Counted from the first letter of the stretch, positions 17,801-26,310 are shown. The stretch: DNA of 64,000 nt from Amycolatopsis rubida (GCF_900115345.1 NZ_FOWC01000013.1:171323-235322); one strand, 5' to 3'. Notes: generated from the sequence alone by a model not told the origin. A program made the numbers and translations.

Positions 17801-18173
17801 CGGCGACGGCGGCTTCGTCGGCTGGACCCTGGTGCGAGTGGACCCCTCGGACCGCGGCCAGCCGGTGCGATTCGAGACGCGCCCGAACGTCGACGCGCTG
17901 ACGGTGACCGGCCCGGGCACGCTTCCGTGGGGCGGGACCGGGAAGGTGACCGCCACGGTGACCCAGGAGGGCCGGTCGATTCCGGTGACTTACCCGGTGA
18001 GCGCCGCGTGGGGTGGTCGCGGGGTGCACCTCGGCAGCTGGCCGCCCGCGCCGTGGGATGTGGTGTCGCTCGACCCGGCCACCGGGACGGCGCGGGGCCT
18101 GCGTCCAGGCACGGCGGAAATCTCGGTGACGGTGAACGGGGTGACCCGTTCGGCGCCGGTGACGGTGCGCTGA
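14820..18173 (+). CDS. Secreted phosphodiester glycosidase-metallophosphoesterase fusion
   Basis: A 1117-residue exported protein. Residues 1-24 are a signal peptide (KRSRSVLLSALLVLTLATPA). Residues about 80-405 form a NAGPA-type phosphodiester glycosidase domain with GVNGDFFDIN and AINLDGGGSSTLL near residue 361. A middle part of beta-rich segments follows, and about residues 600-755 resemble a carbohydrate-binding jelly roll (GMWINGDGKGAWIRAELRD). Residues about 773-1000 are a calcineurin-like phosphoesterase with VVSDAQFT, LINGDFVDRG, YVPGNHEAEG, AMHHP and ASHAGVFG. A Big2-like Ig domain ends the protein. Two hydrolases acting on phosphorylated glycans on one chain suggest cell-wall or exopolymer turnover (inference). 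The GTG at 14820 is chosen because it starts the signal peptide; a GTG at 14808 is the alternative. Confidence 0.88.
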   Translation: MKRSRSVLLSALLVLTLATPAQAGPLSAPLGPPPVESASAFSSAREAPAIAAAPAADDGLETSSATNAVAPGLNLTQFDRFDPKGWIRGDALSVDLTSKVLKPAYLSPGTVSARTPLSQQVARAGAVAGVNGDFFDINASGAPLGVGIDKGELHNAPASGHNTTAAITEQGRAKLADIFLEASVTLPDGRAVPATNFNSPVLGKDALGVYTPLWGASARATSVAGAQKVVEIEVRDGVVTQVRPNPADGPIPAGSTLLLGREAGADALSALHIGDRVGVSYAPRTDAGKIAVAVGGNKTLLKGGQLQQLDDVTLAPRTGVGFSADGKRMWLVTVDGRQADSRGMTELEMARQLKRLGADDAINLDGGGSSTLLARNEGEAAPSVRNSPSDGGERLVPNGIGFATVAGSGRLTGFAPAPAQEGDNSTRVLSGLSRALVPNGHDETGAAVASRPFWTTSNPFRGTVTKNVFTAQPDFLHPDARADVTVTAHQNFVNGRTKLTVLGEPVRLGASTKQVALSGADARGEFQVYGYDADGYGAWIEPSDVKLEYDPAVVKIEPSGKGFAVTAKTASGATAITVHAGGKTMHLAASVGTEATVAAPLAGPEGWSATVYPAVVGAALSSADGRNGGKGLALDYRLTGTTATRAAYVNAADPIAVPAGTQKIGMWINGDGKGAWIRAELRDGASTASIVDLSLSVNWTGWRYVTAAVPAGLPDGQRLTRFYAVETAAGKQYEGRLVFNDLTFEVAPSTSVPHDPAVPDPALVTDGTLGEGGLKIAVVSDAQFTADAPDGPLVAQARRALREAIAAKPDLVLINGDFVDRGTAPDFVLARKIITEELDGRVPWYYVPGNHEAEGGNGLKNFQDAFGETHRVADVNGVRLILMDSSRGSLRAGGFDQVRMMREALDNAAKDRSVRGVVVAMHHPVKDPSPTGNSQLGDRKEAELLQTWLTGFEEKSGKPAASLASHAGVFGLSRTDGVPYLVNGNSGKTPAAAPGDGGFVGWTLVRVDPSDRGQPVRFETRPNVDALTVTGPGTLPWGGTGKVTATVTQEGRSIPVTYPVSAAWGGRGVHLGSWPPAPWDVVSLDPATGTARGLRPGTAEISVTVNGVTRSAPVTVR

Positions 18174-18174
18174 A

Positions 18175-18198
18175 GTCCGTGAGGGGGCCCTCACGGAC
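18175..18198 (+). terminator. Terminator hairpin after the fusion hydrolase gene
   Basis: GTCCGTGAGG (18175-18184) pairs with CCTCACGGAC (18189-18198) around GGGC, directly after the TGA at 18173. Its core matches the hairpin at 6641-6659. Confidence 0.7.
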
Positions 18199-18284
18199 AG
18201 CTCGGGTCGCGTCGAGGGAGGGGTCGTGTACCTCTGCCAGTTCCGGTTCTGGGAAACGGGTCGAGAATTGTCGGTCCCTCCCTC

Positions 18285-18298
18285 TACTGTCGTTCCTC
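18285..18298 (+). promoter_or_regulatory. Leaderless-type promoter of the ABC exporter operon
   Basis: TACTGT (18285-18290) ends 8 nt before the GTG at 18299, with no Shine-Dalgarno between. Confidence 0.4.
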
Positions 18299-19240
18299 GT
18301 GGGAGAGTCGGCATCGGAACCAGCCCTCGTGCAAGCGAAGGCGCTGGTCAAAAGGTTCGGAGAATTCGAGGCAGTCCGCGGCATCGACGTCGAGGTGCGG
18401 CCAGGGGAGGCGTTCGGCTTCCTCGGGCCCAACGGCGCCGGGAAGTCGTCGACAATGCGGATGATCGCGTGCGTGTCTCCGCGCACAGACGGCGATCTGC
18501 GCGTCCTCGGCATGGACCCCGACGCCGACGGGCCGCGGATCCGCGCGCGCCTTGGCGTGGTGCCGCAGGAGGACAACCTCGACGTGGAGCTCACCGTCCG
18601 GCAGAACCTGCACGTCTACGGCCGGTATTTCGGCCTCTCCCGGGCCCGTGTCCGGCAGAAGGCGGTCGAGCTGATGGAGTTCGCGCAGCTGTCCGACCGC
18701 GCCGAGAAACCGGTCGATTCGCTCTCCGGCGGCATGAAGCGGCGGCTCACCATCGCCCGGTCGCTGGTCAACGACCCGGAACTGCTGCTGCTCGACGAAC
18801 CGACCACCGGGCTCGATCCGCAGGCGCGGCACCTGTTGTGGGACCGGCTTTTCCGGCTCAAAGCCCGCGGCACCACGCTCATCGTCACCACCCACTACAT
18901 GGACGAAGCAGAACAACTCTGCGACCGGCTGGTCGTCATGGACGGGGGCCGGATCGCTGCGGAAGGCTCGCCCGCCGACCTGATCGCGCGGCATTCCACC
19001 CGGGAAGTCGTCGAGCTCCGGTTCGCGCCGGGCGAGCAGCAGGACGCGGCCGACCGGCTCGAAGGGCTGGCCGAACGCGTCGAAGTCCTCCCGGACCGGG
19101 TGCTGCTGTACACGATGACCGGCGAGGCCACTCTCGAACGCGCGCACGAGCGCGGCCTGCGCCCGTTGTCGAGCCTGGTCCGGCGCAGTTCTCTGGAGGA
19201 CGTCTTCCTCCGCCTCACCGGCCGGACGTTGGTGGACTGA
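18299..19240 (+). CDS. ABC exporter ATP-binding protein (DrrA/NodI-like)
   Basis: A 313-residue nucleotide-binding subunit. Walker A is GPNGAGKSS at about residues 45-53, the Q-loop is VVPQEDNLD, the signature is LSGGMKRRLTIARSLV near 142 and Walker B is LLLLDEPTTGLDPQ. The H-loop is TTHYMDEAEQLCDR. The C-terminal 80 residues form the extension typical of the DrrA (daunorubicin exporter) group. It powers the two permeases encoded directly downstream. GTG at 18299 is chosen because it lies 8 nt after a -10 hexamer; a GTG at 18332 is possible. The cargo, perhaps a lipid, glycan or antibiotic, cannot be read from sequence. Confidence 0.92.
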   Translation: MGESASEPALVQAKALVKRFGEFEAVRGIDVEVRPGEAFGFLGPNGAGKSSTMRMIACVSPRTDGDLRVLGMDPDADGPRIRARLGVVPQEDNLDVELTVRQNLHVYGRYFGLSRARVRQKAVELMEFAQLSDRAEKPVDSLSGGMKRRLTIARSLVNDPELLLLDEPTTGLDPQARHLLWDRLFRLKARGTTLIVTTHYMDEAEQLCDRLVVMDGGRIAAEGSPADLIARHSTREVVELRFAPGEQQDAADRLEGLAERVEVLPDRVLLYTMTGEATLERAHERGLRPLSSLVRRSSLEDVFLRLTGRTLVD

Positions 19241-20043
19241 TGACCGCTCCCGCCACCGGCCGCGTCGTCGGCCGGTTCCACGGCGCCTGGCTGCGCGTCG
19301 AGGGCTACTGGACCTGGTACCGCAGGCACTGGCTCAGCACGCTCTACTCCACCGGCCTGCAACCGGTCCTGTTCCTCGCCGCGATGGGGCTCGGGTTCGG
19401 CTCGCAGGTCAAGGCCGGTCCGGCGACCGGCGGGGTGTCCTACCTCGGGTACGTCGCCCCGGCGCTGCTGGTGGCAGGCGCGGCGCAGCAAGCGGTCAGC
19501 GAGTCGAGTTATCCGGTGCTCAGCGGATTCAAATGGCAGAAGGACTATCTGGCCGTCACCGCGACGCCGGTGTCTCCGGGCCAGGTCCTCGGCGGGCACC
19601 AGATCTGGACCATGCTGCGGCTCGCCCTTTCCGGCACGGTCTACGCGCTCATCGCGTGGTTGTTCGGCGCCTGGGACAACGCGGGAGCGCTGCTGGTGGT
19701 CCTCGTCGGCGTTCTCACCGGCCTCGCCTGCGGATCGCTGATCGCCGCGCTGGCGGCGTGGACCTTCGACGAGGGACAGCGGTTCGGGCTGATTTTCCGG
19801 TTCGTCGTCATCCCGATGACCCTGTTCTCCGGCACGTTCTTCCCGATCACCCAATTGCCGCTGTACCTGCGCTGGCTCGCCTGGATTTCCCCGCTGTGGC
19901 ACGGCACCGAGCTCTCGCGCGCCGCCACGCTCGGCGGGCGGGAGCTGCTCCCGGTGCTCGGGCACCTCGCGTATCTGGCGGCGCTGGTCGCGATCGGCTG
20001 GACGATCGCGCACCGCGGCTTCTACCGACGGCTGGTGGCGTGA
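19240..20043 (+). CDS. ABC-2 type permease, first subunit
   Basis: A 267-residue integral membrane protein with about six hydrophobic helices and the ABC-2 consensus near the C-terminus (FRFVVIPMTLFSGTFFPITQLP, then WISPLWHGTELSR). Its ATG overlaps the TGA of the ATPase gene by one base (TGATG), so the genes are coupled. It pairs with the next permease to form a heterodimeric DrrB/NodJ-like channel. Confidence 0.9.
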   Translation: MTAPATGRVVGRFHGAWLRVEGYWTWYRRHWLSTLYSTGLQPVLFLAAMGLGFGSQVKAGPATGGVSYLGYVAPALLVAGAAQQAVSESSYPVLSGFKWQKDYLAVTATPVSPGQVLGGHQIWTMLRLALSGTVYALIAWLFGAWDNAGALLVVLVGVLTGLACGSLIAALAAWTFDEGQRFGLIFRFVVIPMTLFSGTFFPITQLPLYLRWLAWISPLWHGTELSRAATLGGRELLPVLGHLAYLAALVAIGWTIAHRGFYRRLVA

Positions 20044-20882
20044 TGACCGACCTGCGAAGCGCCCCCATTCTCCCGCAGCGGCGCGGAATTCTGCTCCGCG
20101 TCCTGCCCGCGGGCATGTACAGCGGCCGCGCGACCGCATTGATCGAACGCGCGCTCACTGTCTACGGGCGGTCGTGGACGATCCTCGTGTCCGGCGCGCT
20201 TGAGCCGTTGTTCTACTTGCTCGCGTTCCAGGTCGGCTTCGGCAAACTGGTCACCACGGTGCCGGGGCCGGACGGGCAGCCGATGAGCTATGTCGCGTTC
20301 GTCGCGCCCGCGCTGCTGGCTTCGTCGGCGATGAACGGCGCGGTTTTCGAATGCACGTACAACCTGTTTTTCAAGCTGCGCTACGCCAAGACGTACGACG
20401 CGATGCTGGCGACTCCGGTCGGCCCGCTCGACGTCGCGCTCGGCGAGATCGCGTGGGCGATGATGCGCGGCGGCCTCTATTCGGTCGCGTTCCTGGCGGT
20501 CACCGGCGTCATGGGGCTGCTCACGTCCTGGTGGGCGCTGCTGCTCCTGCCCGCCGCGCTGCTCGTGTCGTTCGCGTTCGCGGCCATCAGCATCACGCTG
20601 GTCAGCTTCCTGAAGTCGACGTCCCAATTCGACTACATCCAGCTCGTCCTGATGCCGATGTTCCTGTTCTCCACCACGTTCTTCCCGATCACGGTCTACC
20701 CGGAAGCGCTGCAGTGGCTGGTCCGCTGCTTCCCGCTCTACCACGGGATCGAGCTGATGCGCGGGCTTTCCGCCGGCATCTTCTCCTGGAGCATGCTGGG
20801 CAACCTGGCGTACCTGCTGGCGCTCGCCGCGATCGGGATCTGGGGCGCGACAAGGAGGATCGCGAAACTGCTGCTGACCTGA
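20043..20882 (+). CDS. ABC-2 type permease, second subunit
   Basis: A 279-residue membrane protein homologous to its neighbour. It shows SYVAFVAPALLASSAMNGAV, the family motif QLVLMPMFLFSTTFFPITVYP and CFPLYHGIELMRG. The start again overlaps the previous stop as TGATG. Separate genes for two related permeases with one ATPase is the layout of NodIJ- and Drr-type exporters. The next gene is convergent and ends 7 bp away. Confidence 0.9.
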   Translation: MTDLRSAPILPQRRGILLRVLPAGMYSGRATALIERALTVYGRSWTILVSGALEPLFYLLAFQVGFGKLVTTVPGPDGQPMSYVAFVAPALLASSAMNGAVFECTYNLFFKLRYAKTYDAMLATPVGPLDVALGEIAWAMMRGGLYSVAFLAVTGVMGLLTSWWALLLLPAALLVSFAFAAISITLVSFLKSTSQFDYIQLVLMPMFLFSTTFFPITVYPEALQWLVRCFPLYHGIELMRGLSAGIFSWSMLGNLAYLLALAAIGIWGATRRIAKLLLT

Positions 20883-20889
20883 ACGCGGC

Positions 20890-22320
20890 TCAGCGGGCCG
20901 GGCTGGGCAGTCCGGTGTGCGCCGGTGCCACCGCGGACCGGGCGTCGACGAGGCCGTGGCCGTAGAAGCCGTTGTATCCGTCGTAGCCGGAGCAGTAGGC
21001 GTCCTGGGCGCCGTCGCCGGTCAGATCGTAGTCGTCCGGGCACGGCATCGGCGTCGCCCGGGAGTCCAGCGCGCGGCGCAGCTCGGCGGCCGTCCACGGG
21101 GGATGCACCGACTTGAGCAACGCCAGCACCCCGGCGACGTGCGGCGCCGCCATCGACGTCCCGCACATCGGCGCGTAGCCGCCCGGAACGGTCGAAACCA
21201 CGCACCGGTCGTCGTCGCCGCCCGGGGCCGTGACATCGACCACACCGAGCCCGTACGAGCTGTAGCCCGACTTCACCCGGTCCGGGCTGATCGCCGAGGC
21301 CGTCACCACGTCCCGCAGCCCGGCCGGCAGTGCCTCGCACTTCCCGGCGGCGGACGGCGAACCCGAGCGGCCCGAAGGCGTGAGGTCGACCGCCTCGTTG
21401 GTTGCGGCGGCGACGTTCAGCGTGCCCTGGGACGTCGCGTACTCCACGGCTCGCGCCAGCACTTCGTGCACCACGCCGCGGTCGTTGCCGCGCACGCAGG
21501 ACAGCGACCACGGATTCACGAACCAGCTGCTGTTGGCGATCGGCAGATGCCGCGCCGCCGACCACATGATCCCGCAGACCGCCGCCTCGGGATCGGCGTA
21601 GCCGCGATCGTCGATCACCTTCACCGACGCGATCCGCACGCCCGGCGCGACGCCGGTGATGCCCTTGCGGTCGTCGGCCGCGGCGATGATGCCCGCGACG
21701 TGGGTGCCGTGCGCCGAGGTCGTCGGCTGCCACGCGGCCGGGCTCGGGTCCGGGACGCCGGTGAGGCAGCCCGCCGAATCGTCCGGGTCGATCGCCGCGG
21801 CGAGGTCGGGGTGCTTCGGGTCGACGCCGGAGTCCAGGACGCCGACGACCACCGCGCGGCTGCCTTCGGTGACCTGGTGCGCGGCCGGAGCGCCGATCTG
21901 GTTCATGTCCCACTGCCGCGAGGACAGGTCCGCGGCGGGCACTCGCGCCGGGTCGCTGAGCGGGAGTTCGGCCCGCGCGGGCTGGGCCGCGGCGCCCGGT
22001 CGTCCGGCGGCCGTGCGGGTGGCTTGCGCGCTGAATGCCCGTTCCGGGCCGAGACGGTCCGCGAACGCCCGATCGGCGGACGTGACGACCGCCACGGAAA
22101 TCTGCGGATAGTAGCCCGCGAGCTGCCCGCAGCCCGCGCTCGTCTGCTGGCGGGCGGAAGATTCCGGGGTTCCGCGGTCGAACGCGACGACGTAGCGCAC
22201 CGCCCGGCCGCCGGAGGCGCATCCGGGGCTCGCGACGGCGGCGGGGGAGACCGCGGCGCAGCCGGCGAGGACCAGGACAGAGCACACGGCCGCCCGCAGC
22301 GGCCGCGCCAGCACAGACAC
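20890..22320 (-). CDS. Secreted S8 subtilisin-like serine protease, possible lipoprotein
   Basis: A 476-residue subtilase. The catalytic triad is Asp163 (VVVGVLDSGVD), His204 (SAHGTHVAG) and Ser389 (CGTSMAAPHVAG), with the oxyanion Asn in PIANSSW. A propeptide of the inhibitor-I9 kind (residues about 42-115) precedes the domain. The N-terminus is a signal peptide; VLVLAGC around Cys21 fits a lipobox, so the enzyme could be lipid-anchored, although a signal peptidase I site near residue 30 is also possible. There is no C-terminal membrane helix, unlike mycosins of type VII secretion. Several Cys pairs and a DLTGDGAQDAYC segment occur near the end. The GTG at 22320 has GGAGG 4 nt upstream. Confidence 0.9.
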   Translation of the reverse strand: MSVLARPLRAAVCSVLVLAGCAAVSPAAVASPGCASGGRAVRYVVAFDRGTPESSARQQTSAGCGQLAGYYPQISVAVVTSADRAFADRLGPERAFSAQATRTAAGRPGAAAQPARAELPLSDPARVPAADLSSRQWDMNQIGAPAAHQVTEGSRAVVVGVLDSGVDPKHPDLAAAIDPDDSAGCLTGVPDPSPAAWQPTTSAHGTHVAGIIAAADDRKGITGVAPGVRIASVKVIDDRGYADPEAAVCGIMWSAARHLPIANSSWFVNPWSLSCVRGNDRGVVHEVLARAVEYATSQGTLNVAAATNEAVDLTPSGRSGSPSAAGKCEALPAGLRDVVTASAISPDRVKSGYSSYGLGVVDVTAPGGDDDRCVVSTVPGGYAPMCGTSMAAPHVAGVLALLKSVHPPWTAAELRRALDSRATPMPCPDDYDLTGDGAQDAYCSGYDGYNGFYGHGLVDARSAVAPAHTGLPSPAR

Positions 22321-22829
22321 CGGACCTCCCACCGCGCGCGGGGCTATGCCGGGCGCCCGCGCGAGCGCCCGAGCCCGCACGCTAACCACCCCGGGCCCGG
22401 CGCGACAAGCGATGCGCGGAAGTTCGCCCGGGCGCATGATCGCGGCACGCCCGGGCGCCAGCCGAGGGGCACCGACTACACCGGGTGTCCCCCCGGGTGT
22501 GGGATACTCGCGTTGGCCGCTGCGCCGACGGGCATCCCGCTCGCGTCGTGAGCGGCCCGGAGGAGTGCCGGACCGGCACCACGCGCGTCGCCCCCGGGAG
22601 GCCGGGCCAAGGTCGATGTCGTGGCGGGTGGCCCGGGGGTCGCGAGCAGGCCGGCACCCCGCCGAGCAGACCAGGAACCGAGCGGCCGCCGACCGGCGGA
22701 CCGCACGGCTGCCAGCAGGATTCCCGCCGCTGGTCACCACCACGGCGGGCACGGAACAGAAAGGGCCCCTGCGCGGCCGCGTCACCACCGGTGCGAACCG
22801 GCTGACGCGCCCGGGGGCGGAGGAGACAT
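22321..22829. other. 509-bp divergent intergenic region upstream of rne
   Basis: No credible gene is present. It must hold the promoters of the protease (minus) and rne (plus). GATACT at 22503-22508 is a possible rne -10, which would give a leader of roughly 300 nt; no good -35 was seen. The nearby text contains repeated GGGTGT blocks around a C-run. The last bases before rne hold a strong GGAGGAG ribosome-binding site. A long structured leader is known for autoregulated rne in E. coli; whether this leader acts that way is untested. Confidence 0.5.
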
Positions 22830-25800
22830 ATGTCGAACGCGGACACACCCGCCGATCAGACCGGCGGGAATACCGTCGCACCCACGACCAGCAGGCTGGG
22901 CGAGCTGCCGCCGCGCATCCGCGTGCACGCGCTGGCCAAGCTGCTCGGCCTGAGCAGCCGCGACCTGCTCGGCAAGCTCGCCGAGCTGGGGGAAAGCCCC
23001 CGCAGCGCCCAGTCGAGCGTGACCAAGGAGGTCGCGCACCGCGTCGCGGTCATCCTCGACGCGGAGACCGCCGAAGCCGCCGGGCAGGGCCCGGCCGCGG
23101 CCGAGCCGGAGGCCGCCGCCGGGAACAAAGCCGCCGAGCAGACCGGCGCGACCGCCGGAGCCCAGGACAGCGAGGAAGCCCCGGAAGCCACCCAGGGCAC
23201 CGCCGCGCAGACCCCCGAATCCTCGGAAGCCGTCGCACGGGATGCTGCTTCGCGCGAAACCGCCGCTCCGGAAGCGGTCGCCGCGCCGGGCGCTGGGGCT
23301 TCGGACACCGCCACCCCGGAAACCGGTGCTGAGCAGGGCGCTGGGGCTTCGGACACTGCCGCTCCGGAAGCGGTCGCCGCGCCGGGTGCTGGGGCTTCGG
23401 ACACTGCCACCCCGGAAACCGGTGCTGAGCAGGGCGCTGGGGCTTCGGACACTGCCGTCCCGGAAGCGGTCGCCGCGCCGGGGACTGGGGCTTCGGACAC
23501 TGCCGTCCCGGAAGCGGTCGCCGCACCAGGCGCTGGGGCCTCAGACACCGCCACCCCGAAAACCGGTGCTGAGCAGGGCACTGCCTCGGAAGCCGCTTCG
23601 CGGGACGCGGCCCCGGCCCGTCCGTTCTCCGCCGAATCCGCCGAGCCGGAAGCCGCTCGGGAAACCGGCGAGAAGCGCACCCGCACCCGTCGCGCCCGCC
23701 GGGCCGTCGCGCCCGCGATCCCGGCCGAACAGCAGGAAACCGAGCAGGCCGCCCCGGCCCGCGGCCCCGTGCACGTGCCGGTCTTCGCCGCGCCCTCGCC
23801 GGTCTTCCTGCCGCCCGAGCCCGCGCAGCAGTCGCGTACCAAGCCCGAGCCGGTGTTCGGTGCCGGCGAGGCTCCCGCGCAGGCCGAGCGTCCTGACCGC
23901 ACCGCCGAAACCGCCGAGGAGGACACCTCCGACGAGACCCGCGACGAGCGTTCCGACGAGGACGGAGACGACGCGGGCGGCCGTCGCCGGCGCCGTCGCG
24001 GCCGTCGTGGCCGCGGCCGGGGCAAGGGCGGCGACGAGGCCCAGTCCGAGAACGAGGACGAAACCTCCGAGGGCCAGCACGACCAGCAGGCCAAGGACAG
24101 CAAAGACGCCAAAGACACCAAGGACAAGACCGCGAAGCCGGACGAGACGGGCGACGCCGACGCGGAGTCCGACGACGACTCCGAGTCCGACGGCGGCAGC
24201 AAGCGCCGCCGCCGTCGCCGCCGCCGCAAGGGCGGGGACGACGACGGGGCCGACACGAACGGCACCGACGACCCGCCGAACACCGTCACGCACGTCCGCC
24301 AGGCCAAGGCCGCCGAGACCGAGCGCCCGGCGCGCGACGAGGTGCGCAGCGTCCGCGGTTCCACCCGGCTGGAGGCCAAGCGCCAGCGCCGCCGCGACGG
24401 CCGCGAAGCGGGTCGCCGCCGCGCCCCGATCCTGTCCGAGGCCGAGTTCCTCGCCCGCCGCGAGTCGGTCGAGCGCACCATGGTCGTCGCCGAGAAGGGC
24501 GAGTCCACGCAGATCGCGGTGCTCGAGGACGGCGTGCTGGTCGAGCACTTCCTGACGTCTTCGGGCACCGGTTCGATCGTCGGCAACGTCTACCTCGGCC
24601 GCGTCCAGAACGTGCTGCCCAGCATGGAGGCCGCGTTCATCGACATCGGCCGCGGCCGCAACGCCGTGCTCTACGCGGGCGAGGTCGACTGGGATTCGGC
24701 CGGGCTGGAGGGCAAGGCGCGCAAGATCGAGCAGGCGCTCTCCACCGGCGACAGCGTCCTGGTGCAGGTCACCAAGGACCCGGTCGGGCACAAGGGCGCC
24801 CGGCTGACCACGCAGATCTCGCTGCCCGGCCGGTTCCTCGTCTACGTCCCCGCGGGCGGGGCCACCGGCATCTCCCGCAAGCTGCCGGAGAACGAGCGGC
24901 GCAGGCTCAAGGACATCCTCAAGCGGATCGTCCCGGAGGACGCGGGCGTCATCATCCGCACCGCCTCGGAGGGCATCGGCGAGGACGAGCTGGGCCGCGA
25001 CGTCGACCGCCTCAAGGCGCAGTGGGACGTCATCAAGGAGAAGGCCGCCGCCGCTTCCGGCAAAAAGGGCAACGCGCCGACCATGCTCTACGAGGAGCCG
25101 GACCTGCTGGTCAAGGTCGTGCGCGATCTGTTCACCGAGGACTTCGTCAAGCTGGAAGTCCAGGGCGGCCGGTCCTGGGACACCATCAACGACTACGTCC
25201 AGCACGTCGCGCCCGACCTCGCCGACCGGCTCAAGCGCTACACCGGCACCGGCGACGCGTTCGCCGACCACCGGATCGACGAGCAGATCACCAAGGCGCT
25301 CGATCGCAAGGTCTGGCTGCCCTCGGGCGGCTACCTGGTCATCGACCGCACCGAGGCGATGACCGTCATCGACGTCAACACCGGCAAGTTCACCGGCTCG
25401 GGCGGCAACCTCGAGGAGACGGTGACCCGCAACAACCTGGAGTCGGCGGAGGAGATCGTCCGCCAGCTGCGGCTGCGGGACATCGGCGGCATCATCGTCA
25501 TCGACTTCATCGACATGGTGCTCGAGTCCAACCGCGAGCTGGTGCTGCGCAGGCTCACCGAATGCCTGGGCCGCGACCGCACGCGCCACCAGGTGGCCGA
25601 GGTCACGTCGCTGGGCCTGGTGCAGATGACGCGCAAGAAGATCGGCACCGGGCTGCTTGAGGCGTTCTCCACGCCGTGCGAGCACTGCAAGGGCCGCGGC
25701 GTCGTCGTGTCCACCGAACCGCAGCGCACCGGCGGCGGCAACGGGAACGGCCACAACGGCGGCGGCAATGGGCACAACGGCCACAGCCACGGCGGCGGCG

Positions 25801-26273
25801 ACACCAAGAGCTCGCGGCGCTCCCGCGGCCGCGGCAAGGGCGAGGAGCAGCAGCACCACGAGCCCAAGCCGGAGCAGCCCGCCCCGGCGCCGACCCCGGA
25901 ACAGCGCGAGTCGGTCGTGTCGGCGGTGCAGGCCATGGCCAACGCGTCCAAGGCGAAGCACGAGCACCCCGATACGGAAGCCGCTGAGGGGAAGGAGCGG
26001 GAAACAGCCGAGCAGGCCGCCGCTCCGGACAAGACCGAGGACAAGACCGAGGACAAGGCGGAGGCCCCGGCCCCCGTCCAGCAGCCGGAAGCGAAGCAGC
26101 CGGAGCCCGCGGCCAGCCAGGCCGCGCCGGAGGCGGACGCCCCGGAGGCGGACGCGGGAGAAGAACCCGAGGTCGACGTCCCGGCCCCGGCCGTGCGCAG
26201 CACCCGGCGCCGTCCGCGCCGCACCGCTTCGCGTCCGGCAGGGCCGCCGGTGAAGGCTTCGGACCAGAGTTGA
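22830..26273 (+). CDS. rne: Ribonuclease E/G with IF2_N-like N-terminal domain and 48-bp repeats
   Basis: An 1147-residue RNase E/G. Residues about 27-75 (RVHALAKLLGLSSRDLLGKLAELGE ...) look like the IF2_N domain of translation initiation factor IF-2. Residues about 80-300 are low complexity and include seven 16-residue repeats. Basic blocks (RRRRRRGRRGRGRG and KRRRRRRRRK) flanked by acidic runs follow. The catalytic core starts near residue 549 (MVVAEKGESTQIAV) with the S1 domain (GNVYLGRVQNVLPSMEAAFIDIG). The DNase-I-like site has VIDVNTGKFTG near 848 and IIVIDFIDM, and the zinc link is CEHC near 950. The tail is disordered. It processes and degrades RNA and would scaffold a degradosome-like complex. 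Confidence 0.95.
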   Translation: MSNADTPADQTGGNTVAPTTSRLGELPPRIRVHALAKLLGLSSRDLLGKLAELGESPRSAQSSVTKEVAHRVAVILDAETAEAAGQGPAAAEPEAAAGNKAAEQTGATAGAQDSEEAPEATQGTAAQTPESSEAVARDAASRETAAPEAVAAPGAGASDTATPETGAEQGAGASDTAAPEAVAAPGAGASDTATPETGAEQGAGASDTAVPEAVAAPGTGASDTAVPEAVAAPGAGASDTATPKTGAEQGTASEAASRDAAPARPFSAESAEPEAARETGEKRTRTRRARRAVAPAIPAEQQETEQAAPARGPVHVPVFAAPSPVFLPPEPAQQSRTKPEPVFGAGEAPAQAERPDRTAETAEEDTSDETRDERSDEDGDDAGGRRRRRRGRRGRGRGKGGDEAQSENEDETSEGQHDQQAKDSKDAKDTKDKTAKPDETGDADAESDDDSESDGGSKRRRRRRRRKGGDDDGADTNGTDDPPNTVTHVRQAKAAETERPARDEVRSVRGSTRLEAKRQRRRDGREAGRRRAPILSEAEFLARRESVERTMVVAEKGESTQIAVLEDGVLVEHFLTSSGTGSIVGNVYLGRVQNVLPSMEAAFIDIGRGRNAVLYAGEVDWDSAGLEGKARKIEQALSTGDSVLVQVTKDPVGHKGARLTTQISLPGRFLVYVPAGGATGISRKLPENERRRLKDILKRIVPEDAGVIIRTASEGIGEDELGRDVDRLKAQWDVIKEKAAAASGKKGNAPTMLYEEPDLLVKVVRDLFTEDFVKLEVQGGRSWDTINDYVQHVAPDLADRLKRYTGTGDAFADHRIDEQITKALDRKVWLPSGGYLVIDRTEAMTVIDVNTGKFTGSGGNLEETVTRNNLESAEEIVRQLRLRDIGGIIVIDFIDMVLESNRELVLRRLTECLGRDRTRHQVAEVTSLGLVQMTRKKIGTGLLEAFSTPCEHCKGRGVVVSTEPQRTGGGNGNGHNGGGNGHNGHSHGGGDTKSSRRSRGRGKGEEQQHHEPKPEQPAPAPTPEQRESVVSAVQAMANASKAKHEHPDTEAAEGKERETAEQAAAPDKTEDKTEDKAEAPAPVQQPEAKQPEPAASQAAPEADAPEADAGEEPEVDVPAPAVRSTRRRPRRTASRPAGPPVKASDQS
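23265..23597 (+). repeat. Seven tandem 48-bp repeats inside rne
   Basis: Units begin at 23265, 23313, 23361, 23409, 23457, 23505 and 23553 (the last is partial). Each encodes 16 residues of two alternating types, (A/V)PEAVAAPGAGASDTA and TPETGAEQGAGASDTA. The frame is preserved, so the array can expand or shrink without breaking the protein. Confidence 0.92.
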
Positions 26274-26286
26274 TCCACCACGGGTA

Positions 26287-26310
26287 CCCCGGGTGCAGCA
26301 GCGCCCGGGG
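26287..26310 (+). terminator. Hairpin between rne and rplU
   Basis: A 10-bp stem (26287-26296 with 26301-26310, one G-T pair) and an AGCA loop lie 13 nt after the rne stop. No T-run follows, so it may attenuate rather than fully stop transcription into the ribosomal genes. Confidence 0.5.

Noticed and set aside
20890..22320. Mycosin of a type VII secretion system
   Set aside because: No C-terminal membrane helix and no esx, ecc or PE/PPE genes in the window.
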